In this document: positions 9,295 through 21,152 of the stretch, one piece after another
Position numbering within the stretch: position 1 is the first letter of the stretch
Layout: each line of letters opens with the position of its first letter
Origin: Echiichthys vipera
Taxonomy: Eukaryota > Chordata > Actinopteri > Perciformes > Trachinidae
Assembly (NCBI GenBank): GCA_963691815.1
Contig: OY829649.1
Coordinates: 33,586,112-33,650,111, forward strand
DNA length: 64,000 nucleotides
Direction: 5' to 3'
Notes under the pieces: model-generated
What the model saw: only the letters and a program-made list of their open reading frames with translations
The model's database searches: none
Told to the model about the DNA's origin: nothing
Translations under genes and position numbers: made by a program

Positions 9295-11641
9295 CGCGTA
9301 CTTCCTGTTTACTGATCACATGGGCAACATAACTTCCTGTTACTGATCACATGGGCGACATAACTTCCTGTTACTGATCACATGCTTGCCATAACTTCCT
9401 GTTACTGATCACATGTGTGGCATAACTTCCTGTTACTGATCCTAAGCTTGGCATAACTTCCTGTTACTGGTCACATGGGCGACATAACTTCCTGTTACTG
9501 ATCAAATGCGTGGCATAACTTCCTGTTACTGATCACATGGGCGACATAACTTCCTGTTACTGATCACATGGGCGACATAACTTCCTGCTACTGATCACAT
9601 GCGTGGTATAACTTCCTGTCACTGATCACATGCCCGGCATAACTTCCTGTTACTGATCACATGGACGACAAAACTTCCTGTTACTGATCACATGCTTGGC
9701 ATAACTTCCAGTTACTGATCACATGCGCGACATAACTTCCTGTTACTGATCACATGCTTGGCATAACTTCCTGTTACTGATCACATGTGTGGCATAACTT
9801 CCTGTTACTGATCACATGCGTGGCATAACTTCCTGTTTTCTGATCACATGCTTGGCATAACTTCCTGTTACTGATCAAATGCGTGGCATAACTTCCTGTT
9901 ACTGATCACATGGGCGACATAACTTCCTGTTACTGATCACATGGGCGACATAACTTCCTGTTACTGATCACATGCTTGGCATAACTTCCTGTTACTGATC
10001 ACATGTGTGGCATAACTTCCTGTTACTGATCCTATGCTTGGCATAACTTCCTGTTACTGGTCACATGCACGACATAACTTCCTGTTACTGATCACATGGG
10101 CGACATAACTTCCTGTTACTGATCAAATGCGTGGCATAACTTCCTGTTACTGATCACATGGGCGACATAACTTCCTGTTACTGATCACATGGGCGACATA
10201 ACTTCCTTTTACTGATCACATGCGCGGCATAACTTCCTGTTACTGATCACATGGGCGACATAACTTCCTGTTACTGATCACATGGGCGACATAACTTCCT
10301 GCTACTGATCACATGCGTGGTATAACTTCCTGTCACTGATCACATGCCCGGCATAACTTCCTGTTACTGATCACATGGACGACAAAACTTCCTGTTACTG
10401 ATCACATGCTTGGCATAACTTCCAGTTACTGATCACATGCGCGACATAACTTCCTGTTACTGATCACATGCTTGGCATAACTTCCTGTTACTGATCACAT
10501 GTGTGGCATAACTTCCTGTTACTGATCACATGCGTGGCATAACTTCCTGTTTTCTGATCACATGCTTGGCATAACTTCCTGTTACTGATCAAATGCGTGG
10601 CATAACTTCCTGTTACTGATCACATGGGCGACATAACTTCCTGTTACTGATCACATGGGCGACATAACTTCCTGTTACTGATCACATGCTTGGCATAACT
10701 TCCTGTTACTGATCACATGTGTGGCATAACTTCCTGTTACTGATCCTATGCTTGGCATAACTTCCTGTTACTGGTCACATGCACGACATAACTTCCTGTT
10801 ACTGATCACATGGGCGACATAACTTCCTGTTACTGATCAAATGCGTGGCATAACTTCCTGTTACTGATCACATGGGCGACATAACTTCCTGTTACTGATC
10901 ACATGGGCGACATAACTTCCTTTTACTGATCACATGCGCGGCATAACTTCCTGTTACTGATCACATGCTCGGCATAACTTCCTGTTACTGATTACATGGA
11001 CGACAAAACTTCCTGTTACTGATCACATGCTTGGCATAACTTCCTGTTACTGATCACATGCGCGACATAACTTCCTGTTACTGATCACATGCTTGGCATA
11101 ACTTCCTGTTACTGATCACATGCTTGGCATAACTTCCTGTTAATGATCACATGCTTGGCATAACTTCCTGTTACTGATCACATGCGCGACATAACTTCCT
11201 GTCACTGATCACATGCTTGGCATAACTTCCTGTTAATGATCACATGCTTGGCATAACTTCCTGTTACTGATCACATGCTTGGCATAACTTCCTGTTAATG
11301 ATCACATGCTTGGCATTACTTCCTGTTACTGATCACATGCGCGACATAACGTCCTGTTACTGATCACATGCTTGGCATAACTTCCTGTTACTGATCACAT
11401 GCGCGACATAACTTCCTGTTACTGATCACATGCTTGGCATAACGTCCTGTTACTGATCACATGCGCGGCATACCTTCCTGTTACTGATCACATGCGTGGC
11501 ATAACTTCCTGTTACTGATCACATGCGCGACATAACTTCCTGTTACTGATCACATGCTCGGCATAACTTCCTGTTACTGATCACATGCTTGGCATCACTT
11601 CCTGTTACTGATCACATGCTTGCCATAACTTCCTGTTACTG
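9295..11641. repeat. 31-bp minisatellite, about 75 units, with 714-bp higher-order duplication
   Basis: The unit is CATAACTTCCTGTTACTGAT followed by CACATG plus five variable bases (GCTTGG, GGGCGA, GCGTGG and similar). Units are 31 bp with few length variants; CTGTTTTCTG gives a 32-bp unit. The variant order from 9587 is repeated from 10301, a 714-bp step (22 x 31 + 32), and stays nearly identical to about 10957. This shows a recent block duplication inside the array. Each unit contains the ETS-type motif ACTTCCTG, the palindrome TGATCA and the E-box CACATG. Confidence 0.97.
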
Positions 11642-11740
11642 ACATACTGTGACTCCTCAAGTGAACGCAATAAAATACACAACAAAAATAAATTATTTAA
11701 CCAAGCAATAGAAATACTTTTAACATTTAGTTGTACCAGA

Positions 11741-11878
11741 AAAAAAGGTTATCTCAGGACACTTTACATATAAAGTATTACCTATTTTCTATGTCAAGTG
11801 TCCTGAGACACACTCTATGACTGATCTATGTTTTACAGAGACCCAACAATTCCCCCATGAGCAGCAACAGCAATCTTG
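11741..11878 (-). mobile_element. Family D retroposon fragment
   Basis: The phrases TTATCTCAGGACACTTTACA and ACAGAGACCCAACAATTCCC match the reverse complement of the copies at 19.9 and 44.6 kb. Both ends are missing, and an inverted repeat of the TCAGGACACTT type was created internally. Confidence 0.65.
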
Positions 11879-13459
11879 CTATCCTTTGCCATGCTTCTCT
11901 TTTTCCCTTTTTACTAAATGTTGAAACATGTATTATCATTTATCTCTGTCTAGTCTGATGATAAAGTTAATTACATTTCTGTGACAGGTGACTCGACAGA
12001 CTTTAAGGCCTCTGTTGTGTCCCTGTTACACCGTGTACTCAATATGATGTTTTTCATCAGCGAGCTCCACAGACAATTTTCAAGCGACAGACTCCTAATG
12101 CAGGTGGTGTTTCATAAACCAGATGGTGTTTCTTGGTCTGGCTGCAGCAGTATTTGTTCTTTAATTGGTAGAATTTCTAATCAACTGAGGCTTTTTACAC
12201 CTGTTTGGCGCAGTTCTCTCGCTTTTTTCCTGTTATTTATTAGCCCCTTGTTGAAAAAGCTCCTTCCCAAAGCAGCCCTTTTCTCTCCCGAAGCCCGTCT
12301 ACCCACACTGGGGGTACACTGAAACTTGAGTGGCCACGAGGGGCTAATTTTGGTCTGTAATCGTATCATTTCTCAGGCCGTGAAGTAAATACAGTGTGAT
12401 TCACAGGCCCTAAAAGCTTTCTGATGTGCCGCCGAGAGCACAGCACACACCAGAGTATTAACTCTAATGAATGGACTCGAGAGGCTTTTTTTTTTACAGA
12501 GGGACAATTTTTCATTTTTGTAATCAATCAGCGCAGTCTCAGTCCCACATCAAACTGTAACTGAATCATTTAGCGGTACAGCAGGATGTAATCACACCGG
12601 GAAACAAATGACATGCTGTTGCTTATCTACAGAAACATCAGCAGCACTGCTCGTTTCACATTAGCCATTCAGATGAGGTGCAGGTGTCTCCTTGTGATAA
12701 TGAGATTAACGCTGCATTTATAGTTGTTATTTACTTATTTCTTAAAGGTATAGGTCAGCTTTTTGTGTTTGTATGGTGTACTTATCAATAGTCAGTGCGT
12801 TAGCTACAGTAGATGACAGTTAGCAGGTTGCAAAATGGGAGAAGCAGACAGGAGTAGTGAAATAGAAGCCGCATTGGTCGGGGGCAGCCGCTGCACCAAA
12901 ACGTACTTTAGTCACCTTTAAAAATGGTCCACCTAAAAATATCAATAGGGGTGTTTCCATCAGGGTAAAATGTGGCCAATCAAAAATCTCAGGGCACGCC
13001 CTCTAAAATGGCCGTTCACTCGCCGTGTTTCCATGATAAGAAAAGGCCCGAACAGGAATTTATGAGACTCGTATATGAGGTGACGTTATTACTCTGAATG
13101 GGTTTTGGTTGCTGGTGATCAGCTGATCAGTGTTACAGCGGTGTTCAAAGTGCTCAAAGTGGGAAATACAGAATACATGCAGTTGGATTTAAGGTGTCTG
13201 TATTATTCACATGAAAGAAAACAACTGTAAAAGTGTTTGTAGACGGACAGGCCGTCACCCTGCTTGCGTGTAAATGGGAGAGGGAGAGAGACGGAGCATG
13301 CAGCAAAGGACCACAGGTCAGAATCCAACCACATATGAAAGTGGGCCAGATCTAACCTGGTCTATGCCAAGATATTGTTCTGCATTAGAAATTATACTTT
13401 TTACCCAATCACAAATTCAAGTTAGTCTAGAACCTCACAGTTTATTTTATATTTCCAAG
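11879..13459. other. Unique sequence, no gene seen
   Basis: A 113-codon plus frame at 11981-12322 shows no domain and looks like chance. Repeated phrases such as GTGTTTCCAT (about 12952 and 13025) are too short to call. The region is AT-rich. Confidence 0.5.
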
Positions 13460-14340
13460 GGATGTTATTACACAGGCCACAGACCAAAATCATTCTGAAA
13501 GGAAATGGATAAACCTACAACCAATCTAGGGGAAGCATGTACAAAGAAAATACAAATGGACCAAGTAAAGAGCCTTGGGGTACTCCACAAGAAGGAGAAG
13601 CTACAATCGGCAAGGTAGGACCTGAACCATTCAAGAGCGGTACCTTTAAAACCACCACAATGCTCCAAGAAAGAGATATTAAAATGTTGTGGTCGACTAT
13701 GTTCAAAGCAGCTGTGAGATCTAAAATCATAAGAATGGCTGAAACGCCAGAATCAGCAGTTAATAAAAGATAATAAAAACATTTAAAATTGCAGTTTCAG
13801 TGCAAAGGAGTGCTTTAAAGCCCACACAGGTGTTTTTTAGTTATTCTGGCTGATTAGACCTCTGCTTGGGTTATAAGTGGGCGGGGCTTTGATGAGAATT
13901 TGATGGGGATTTATGAGGTCATAAATGTCCTTACACCAATAAGAATGATAAAGGTGGACTTTGTCCTGCTTTAACAGGGAACACTCGGAAAGATCAATCA
14001 CAGTAATCACACCCACACAGTCCTGAGCTGTGGTCTAATCAGCTCGTTAACTGAAAACACCTATGTGGGTGTTCAGGGGCTTTAAAACCAGATTGGAACA
14101 CCTAAGAAATGGCATTTGCATCAAAAAACACTTGTAGTTGAATAAAAACAGCGTTCTCCAAGACTTTAGAAATGAAGGGGAGTTTGGAAATCGGTCTAAA
14201 GTTGGAGCGGACTGAGGTGTACAAGTTGGCTTTTTAGTCAGTGTCTGCGCTACAGTATTTAGTGTGAAAGTGCGAAGACTCAGATATATCACCAGATACA
14301 TCTGCCAGAGCAAGTAAAACATGAGCTTGCACATTAATCC
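13460..14340 (-). mobile_element. L2-type LINE reverse transcriptase remnant (pseudogene)
   Basis: On the minus strand two blocks in different frames are recognisable. Upstream, about 14250-14090, is a degraded fingers region. Downstream, 13730-13515, contains a motif A stretch (LDLTAALNIVDHN) and the conserved GVPQGSLLGP of motif B, followed by FSLYMLPL, as in L2/CR1-clade LINEs. A parallel frame at 13668-13468 keeps ALEWFRSYLAD, so there is at least one frameshift. The element is interrupted by a MITE at 13820-14078. It is dead: no complete domain and no endonuclease. Confidence 0.8.
13812..14086. mobile_element. MITE inserted in the L2 remnant (8-bp TSD, hAT-like)
   Basis: The element 13820-14078 is flanked by GCTTTAAA on both sides (13812-13819, 14079-14086). 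Its ends form imperfect inverted repeats of about 50 bp: CACAGGTGTTTTTTAGTTAT leading to GCTGATTAGACC, against the complement of GGTCTAATCAGC leading to CACCTATGTGGGTG. The 8-bp duplication suggests a hAT-type transposase. It interrupts the LINE frame, so it is younger than the LINE. Confidence 0.65.
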
Positions 14341-14371
14341 GGTTTCTAGGCTAGCAAAGCCAAAGATATCT

Positions 14372-14558
14372 GATCCAGTAAAGGGCCGTGTGGCTGCAGG
14401 TTTTCATTCCGACCAATCAAGAACACACCTGACCCGACTTACTCAATCACCTGAACTGTCTTCACACAGTTGACTTGTTGGACCAGGTGTGTTTTTGATT
14501 GGTTGGAATGAAAACCTGCAGCCACACGGCCCTTTACTGGATCAGTTTGACACCCCTG
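14372..14558. mobile_element. Palindromic hAT-like MITE, left end truncated
   Basis: A left arm of 60 bp, starting GATCCAGTAAAGGGCCGTGT at 14372, is almost exactly complementary to the right arm ending CCTTTACTGGATC, with a loop of about 65 bp. The right terminus continues AGTTTGACACCCCTG, whose complement CAGGGGTGTCAAACT is a familiar hAT MITE terminus in fish. The corresponding left terminus is lost. The transcript or single strand would form a long hairpin. Confidence 0.82.
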
Positions 14559-16989
14559 TGTTAAACCATGAAACACTTGAATAGTCCAAAGAAAGCCAGG
14601 ATGATGATATATCACATGATGCAGTAATTCTCATCATCCTCATCCTCTCAGGGTGGAACCTGATCCAGATAACACATTGCAGTCAATGCAGTTTTCCACA
14701 GGTGATCAATACCAGTATGCATGTCATCAAATAAATTCAGTCATACCTTCAATTGATTGATAAAACATTATTATTCAAGCCATAACTGGTTCACCTCGAT
14801 TGAACTGAATGTGAATGAACGTTGAAGAGAATATTCATCTTCATCAGGTGGACATCATTCACACACCTTCATGCATTTATGCATATTTCTTAAGGTTAAC
14901 TCGTAATTACTTTCATATTTCTCAGCAAGAGACACGTCTCTCCGTCAATCACTGCTGAGTGAGTCTGTGTTTCCTTCCCCAGCATCGCCCTTGTGCTGTA
15001 ACCTTGCCCCTGCACATCACACATTCAGCACGATCTCATTTGACATTTCAACCTGTATCCATTCCCCGGTCGTACTCTGCCCTTTTGTCACAGGGTAATT
15101 TCATCAAGCATTCATGAAGACCGAAGGTAGGAGATATTTCTGAGATGACTTATCCGCAATTTGATACAAGCAGATGTGATGTTCAGAGGACACAAACACC
15201 CCCACAACAAGTTATTCTCAGAATTAGGAACGGTCTTTTAAATAGCAGTTTCCAATGACACCAGCTGTGCTGCACAAGGACATACCCTGCTTTCAGTGGG
15301 AGAGCTGCAAACTAATCTTTAAGTGATATCAGATAGCTTCCAGGCTTTATCAAGGTGAATTGAAGGGCTTTAGTCCTCGGTCTACATCTTAGTCAACTAC
15401 CTTCGATTTCACATGCTGTGTGTAATTACTCTTTTAAGGCGAGCAAGTCACACTATCTGCAATCTCTACACTCAGGAGAAGATAAATGACTGTCAGCAGT
15501 CAGTCTCACCTATTGCTCGACCCTGTAGCAGTGCAGCTCAATGGGATGCTCATCTAGGGAGCCTGGATGCTGCAGTAAATGGATGTAAATATCCCCAGAC
15601 AATTACATTCCAGTCATTGTCTGTGACCTTACCAAAGAAACATTTGCACACTGAATAGCGGTAAAATGTAAGTAAAGATAACATCTGTAATCATCAGTAC
15701 CTGCTATCTGGAACAGGCAGCTTTTAGATTTGCAATTTCCAGCTGCACGTCAGCGTCTGCCAAATGCTTCTGGGTAATTTCAAGCATGGGCTGCTCAGTT
15801 TTATTGTTTATTCACAATTGCTCAGGGCAGCTGGTCATTTTGCTGTAAATGGAGCAATACTGTCAATGTGAGAATTAGATTCAGTTCTGCCCACATGCAT
15901 TCAGTACTGTACAAACACAGTAAAGCACCATACCACGAGTCTACCAAATCACTACCTTCTATAACGCAGAGGGACAAAAGATGGTGTGCTGCTGTTTATG
16001 CAGAGTTCCCAGAAACATCAAGCAGCAAATATCCGAGCTGCCATCATAAAGGTCCATGTGAGAAATGGCAATGAATCCAATGATCACGTAAAATGTAAAA
16101 AGGGCTACAAACAGAGAATTATCCTCCGGCTTTGCAGTTCCCCTCAGTTCTAAGGAGCATTTTAGTATCTTTTAGCTCATTTTTTGGTCCTCCGGCCAAC
16201 AAACTCTGTTCCCTGGAAGCAAATCTGATGCATTATACAGAGATTTTCCTGCCCAGTCCCCAGGCAGGTGAACAATAATACAAAGAGTATATACGTTACA
16301 CACAATAAGCTTTATAAAATACTGTTCACTTATGATTTAGGCTACAAAACAGCTGATTAGTTAATAACGAGCCATAAAGTTTGAATTGATAATTGCATTT
16401 TGGATTCTCCTGCAACCACCTTTTTAGTGTCATGACAGAAAAAAATCTAGGATAGTTGTGAAAAACAATTGAAGAGAGTTCCTTTTTTGTGTCTTTGATG
16501 GAAAAGGAAGAGGGCAAATGGTGTGGCTCTTGAGGGATCTGCAGGAAAGCCTTGATCAATATGCTCTACCTGCACAGCAAGAATTGTCAGACGATTAATG
16601 GCAAGTTAGTGAGTAGCTGGTGGACATTTAACAAATCATCCCGCCCCGAAAAACAGTCTTACAACAACCCATGTTGACCTTTCTTGTTAGGGGGCAACCT
16701 CTAGGAACATATGAGGAAGAAAGGTGACATAGTATATGTGCCCCATACCCTGCATAAGAAGGAAGGTTGTGGTAGTGGGCCAGTCGAAAAAGCACAGGAT
16801 TTTATCCTTTTTAAAACAAAAAGTCAACGGAGACACTTTTAAGATAACCAGAATCCAACCATGACTAATTTAAGCCTCATTTTGCCTGAACCTAAACCAC
16901 GTAGCATTTGTTGCCTTTACTTAAGTAATTCTGTTTATTCTATACTGTTTAACGGTATGTGTATATATTTATATTTAATTTTTTGAGTC
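14559..16989. other. 2.4 kb of unique sequence, no gene seen
   Basis: The longest frames are 60-80 codons with no domain or signal. No SINE, tRNA or simple-repeat signature is recognised. Conserved non-coding function cannot be judged from one sequence. Confidence 0.5.
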
Positions 16990-17511
16990 ACTGGCAATTG
17001 CGCACGGTGGAGTAGTGGTTAGCACTGTCGCCTCACAGCAAGAGGTTTCATAGTTCTAATCCCAGCTGGGGCCTTTCTGTGTGGAGTTTGCATGTTGTCC
17101 CCGTGTCTGCGTGGGTTTTCTCCGGGTTCTCCGGTTTCCTCCCACAGTCCAAAGACGTGCAGGTGTTCGGTTCATTGATGACTCTAAATCACCCGTAGGT
17201 GTGAATGGTTGTCTGTCTCTGTTCGTCTCTATGTGCCCTGTGATAGACTGGCGTCCTGTCCAGGGTGGACCCCGCCTCACGCCCGATGTCAGCTGGGACG
17301 GCTCCAGCCCCCCCACTGTGACCCCGACCCCGGGATAAGCGATTGAAGATGAATGAATGAATAAGGAGTTCTGAGAAAACTAGACTTCGGCACTCCTCTT
17401 TGCTCTGTTTTCAGGATTTGGAAAATCGGCTGGGATGTCAGCTGGGATCGGCTCCAGCCCCCCCCCGACAGGGACAAGTGGTTGAAGATGAATGAATGAA
17501 CTGGCAATTGC
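16990..17511 (+). mobile_element. Chimeric SINE-A insertion carrying transduced flank, 12-bp TSD
   Basis: The insertion 17002-17499 is bounded by ACTGGCAATTGC at 16990-17001 and 17500-17511. It consists of: a full SINE-A with tRNA-like head and (TGAA)n tail (17002 to about 17360); about 60 bp of non-SINE DNA beginning AAGGAGTTCTGAG and ending TTCAGGATTTGGA; and then the 3' part of another SINE-A with its own (TGAA)n tail. The 60-bp piece is the reverse complement of the flank of the SINE at 23951-24288. A single outer duplication shows that the whole chimera went in as one event. Confidence 0.85.
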
Positions 17512-17883
17512 CCTATTCTGTCATTTAGGTACGAGGACGTGTTGTCATTTAGGTTTTCTCAGCAAGTGGTGGCGGCCAGAAACACTGCAGCAAATTGGTA
17601 TGTTGCTCCATCTTTGCTGGGTCTGTAAGTAGGTCGTTTGTCCTGCCCATAGAGCACTCGAGACTTCTGCCGGTCAAGCCGGCTGCTTCTGGTGTATTGC
17701 TCCTAGCGCTAACTTGAATGGGGATTACATTTTTTAATCCTGTGGCTCTAGACTTTCCAAATGTCATTGGACCGTATAAAATTGAACTGAATTACAGATG
17801 TCTCTTACCCAATGTAAGTCAATGGGGAAAGGTATTTTTGGGCCAGAGGGCGTGATGTGACGGACCCAGTAGTTGCAATTCTA
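17512..17883. other. Unclassified segment, possibly an old repeat
   Basis: A 72-codon minus frame has no domain. Phrases such as CCAATGTAAGTCAATGGGG and TTTTTGGGCCAGAGGG resemble a dispersed fish repeat, but no second copy is clear in this window. Confidence 0.35.
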
Positions 17884-18716
17884 CTGTTTCCACAAATATT
17901 GACTCCAACACCATCATCAAGTTTGCTGATGACACAGCTGTGGTGGGCCTGACACAGATAACAATGAAAAGGCCTACCTGAAAGATAAAGGGGACCTGAC
18001 CTACGGATGTCAGGGCAACAACCTACTCATGGACGCCAGCATGACTAAGGAGGTGATGGGTGACTTTGGAGAGAAGCAGGGAAGGAACTACGCTGACCTT
18101 AATAACAATGCGTCCTCATGGAGAGGGAGGACAGCTTCAAGTACCGGGGTGTCAACAACACATCACAGAGGCCTGCCTGACCTGGGAGCTGCATAATGAC
18201 TCAGTGTTGAGAAAGCTAAGGCAGGGCCTTCTGGGCATCCTCTGAAATACCAAGAAATGTATACTGCAGCACCATCGAGAGCGTCCTTATGAGAAACATT
18301 ACCTCCTGGTATGGAAATAGCACATTATCATTAAACATCCCAACCATTCGGGTAATGGCCTACCCTGTTGAGGTCAGGACGAACATACCAGATACACCAG
18401 GCCAGCACTGAGAGGCTCAGGATGAACTTCTAACATCAGGACACTAGGATCCTAAATGAGGACACTGCCTATGATGACTATCATCAGAGTGGTAGATACC
18501 AACTACTGTCTATTCCATTGTAGCATATTATGTATTGACTGTAGCATACATATTTATATCCTGTACATCTACTTGCACTTAAACTTCAGTACATTATTAT
18601 ATGTATTTTTCACTGTATATATCATGTATGTATATATATATATAACTATTTGCACTTATGGAGTCTACTTAATTTGGTGCTGCACTTGTAATGACAATAA
18701 AGTGATCTAATCTAAT
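17884..18716 (+). mobile_element. LINE 3' half with decayed reverse transcriptase
   Basis: From 17898 the plus strand encodes NTIIKFADDTAVVGL, with the FADD version of the reverse transcriptase active-site YADD box. Frameshifted downstream pieces follow (SFKYRGV, KLRQGLLGIL, ITSWYGN) as expected from the thumb and C-terminal part of Rex/L2-like fish LINEs. An AT-rich 3' UTR with a (TA)n stretch follows, and the element ends ATGACAATAAAGTG plus TCTAA repeats at about 18716. Multiple frameshifts and stops mean it is inactive. Confidence 0.78.
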
Positions 18717-19904
18717 TTACAGTGAAATTGGCAAAATCTCCAACCACGGAGGCAGTGTAGTGTAAGTAATGGCACCATTCACATTACTGCTCTGTTTATG
18801 ATGCTGATGATGCCAGGATATTATACAAATCACTTCATTCTCGCTCCCCTGGGGCTGTGGAAGAATCACACAGAAGCTAAAATGATCCGTTTTCAGCCGA
18901 ACCCTACGCAAGAGTCAAATATGTTTACCAGTTTATTCAAATGAGACGTCCAGTTCATTCCCTTTGAAATCCGTTCTGCTGAGGCCATTAGATCACATGA
19001 AAGCACTGTCGACACAATTTGTTTGTGCTAAAGTTATTCCCAGCGCTGATCTTAGAGCCGAACATGTCCCTGCTGCGCTGCAACAGCAGAATAAGCCACA
19101 CTAATAATATTGATACAGTTGGTTCATATCAGACAAACAGGAAATAGGAGAAAGCCACACTGTAAGCCGACTGACATTTGAAGTAGCTACATGTGACATT
19201 TGTGCCTCCGAGCGCAGCGGCCGTACTCCTGATTAGCAACGCTTCAAATGAGGACCCGTCATGATCTGGATCTTGTTAATAATGGTTGAAGTTGGAGAGA
19301 CAGAGCTGGAGAGACAAGACGAGCGGATCAGTTAATCAAGCTCGGAGAAACGAGGATCTCCTCTGTGTGGCGGGAGCTGGAGCGTAAAAGAAGAAGAAAA
19401 AACACTGACTATTATCTCCAGTCCCACTGTGGCGTTAACACAAGCTGCGGTTGAATCAGTGCAGCTAATACAGGCAGGAGAGAAGTAATTGCCACCACTG
19501 ACTGACCTATGGAGTCATATTGATTTGGAAACTTTTGTTTTTTTACCTCCATTGATACAGAGACCCTCATTTGTTGGAAAGTAATTGAATTCTTTTTGGA
19601 GGAATTACTCCCGTGCATTCGAATGACAGTCAAACTATTACCACAGACACTGATTCAGTCCAGACTGAAATGTGTTGTTAGGGCAATCGAATTTCAAGCT
19701 GTTGGAATGAATACGAGTTGTCGCAGAAATGTCCCAAGGATTAGTAAGGATCATTGACTCAATTTGGCTGATTCGGTTTTATTTAGGGACAGTTTCAAGT
19801 TTTCCCATTTTCTGTGTGTATTAAAAATAAGCATTAGTTAGAATGGAGTCTACTTTTACGCTACAAATGTAGTACATCAGTCTTTGCTCTCTTGACAAGC
19901 CTCG
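18717..19904. other. Unique sequence, no gene seen
   Basis: Only short frames. Nothing repeated within the window. Confidence 0.5.
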
Positions 19905-20138
19905 ATACTGAATAGGAAGACAGATGTGCGTCCTCCACAGAGCTGGGTCTGTCTGACGTTCCTGTCTGTTATAGTGAAGGTTTTCAACGCCACCGTACTC
20001 TACAGAGGAATTGTTGGGTCTGTGTAAATCATAAATAAGTCATAGAGTGTGGTCTTTACCTACTCTGTAAAGTGTCCTGAGATAACTTTTGTTATGATTT
20101 GGCACTATAAAAAAAATTGAATTGAATTGAATTGAAGA
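19905..20138 (+). mobile_element. Family D retroposon, 3' portion with (TTGAA)n tail
   Basis: It contains GATGTGCGTCCTCCACAGAG, TTATAGTGAAGG, GAATTGTTGGGTCT and AAGTGTCCTGAGATAAC, then ends in repeats of AATTG. The same blocks in the same order occur at 44560-44767 and reversed at 25638-25870. This is probably the 3' end of a non-LTR element or a SINE that uses such an end. Confidence 0.72.
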
Positions 20139-20885
20139 GGCCACATAAGGTGTGATGTAATGTGCTCAATGTTCATATTATTAGTGAACCCTGTTCGCTG
20201 ATAACCTTTCAAAGAGTGCACTCTGTCCTGTTCGAAGGTTACCAGGCTCAAACTACACACCACTAATCACACATTTAATTCATTTTATGTTACTCTACTG
20301 CTCATTTCTTGCCTTAAATACTTGCAGAAACCCATTTTAGTGTACTGTTTTTTATATGTATTTCACAAAGCTTTTGACTTGGGTGCCATTGTTTTCTACT
20401 GACAACTACTGTTTTGTTGCTGTAAATGACCTGACTCCACCAGATGGATTGATTCTCAGTTGCTCAGCAAATACTGGTTGCTGATTGGATAAACCATCTG
20501 TTTAGCACCGACATACAGGCCACATCAGATCAACAAAGTGTATGACCTACTAACTAACTAAGTTGATCGATTGCCTAAACCTGACCCTGTAGTTTTGTTT
20601 GAATTCACAACATTAACCATGTGTTCCCCGTGTTTGAAACAGTGGCCATAGAGTATAATAGTTGGACGCGAGGGGCTACCCAGTGCGTTAATAAGGGTTC
20701 CAAGGGGCCTGACGAAGCAGCTGTATATGACCAGTTGGGATGAGGAGGGCCCACCAGCCACTGTATATTGTCATGAACCAGACCAAACCAAACCATTCAC
20801 CCCATTCAATGAAAGTAGTAATCTGAGGTCTCTCAATATCTGGGCAAATAAAGGTGCAATTACCTGCCTGGATACCACTAGATAC
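20139..20885. other. Mostly unique sequence with one block shared with 36.5 kb
   Basis: Positions about 20600-20760 align with 36500-36665. Both have CCGTGTTTGAAAC/CTGTGTTTAAAAC, CTACCC, TTAATAAGGG/TTATTAAGGG and AGTTGGGATGAG in the same order, so this is an unclassified dispersed repeat. No gene is seen. Confidence 0.45.
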
Positions 20886-21152
20886 ATCCATCCATCAATC
20901 TGCAACAGCTTATCCCAGTCAGGGTCGCGGGGGGCTGGATCTAATCCCAGGTGACATTGGGTGCAGAAGGGGTACGGCCTGGACAGGACGCGAGTCTATC
21001 GCAGTACCAACACATAGACGGGCAACCATTAATGCTGACATTCTCACCTACGGATAGAGTAGGGTAACCAATTAAACTTTGGACTGTGGGAGGAAGCCCG
21101 AGAACCCAGAGAAAACCCACGCAGTCACAGGGTGTACAACACTAGGCTACCC
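20886..21152 (-). mobile_element. Old, diverged SINE-A related copy
   Basis: It keeps CAGGGTCGCGGGGGGCTGGA, CCTGGACAGGACGCGAGTCT, TTGGACTGTGGGAGGAAG and GAGAAAACCCACGCAGTCAC in SINE-A order, with many substitutions and a decayed tRNA-like end. The tail at the left is CATCCATCCATC. It is older than the 1.6, 39.8 and 41.1 kb copies. Confidence 0.75.

Noticed and set aside
9295..11641. The minisatellite considered as a CRISPR-like array
   Set aside because: Units are contiguous 31-bp repeats with only five variable bases and no unique spacers, in a vertebrate-type sequence. It is a minisatellite.
11981..12322. A 113-codon plus frame
   Set aside because: No domain, signal or neighbouring exon. 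Amino-acid composition follows base composition.
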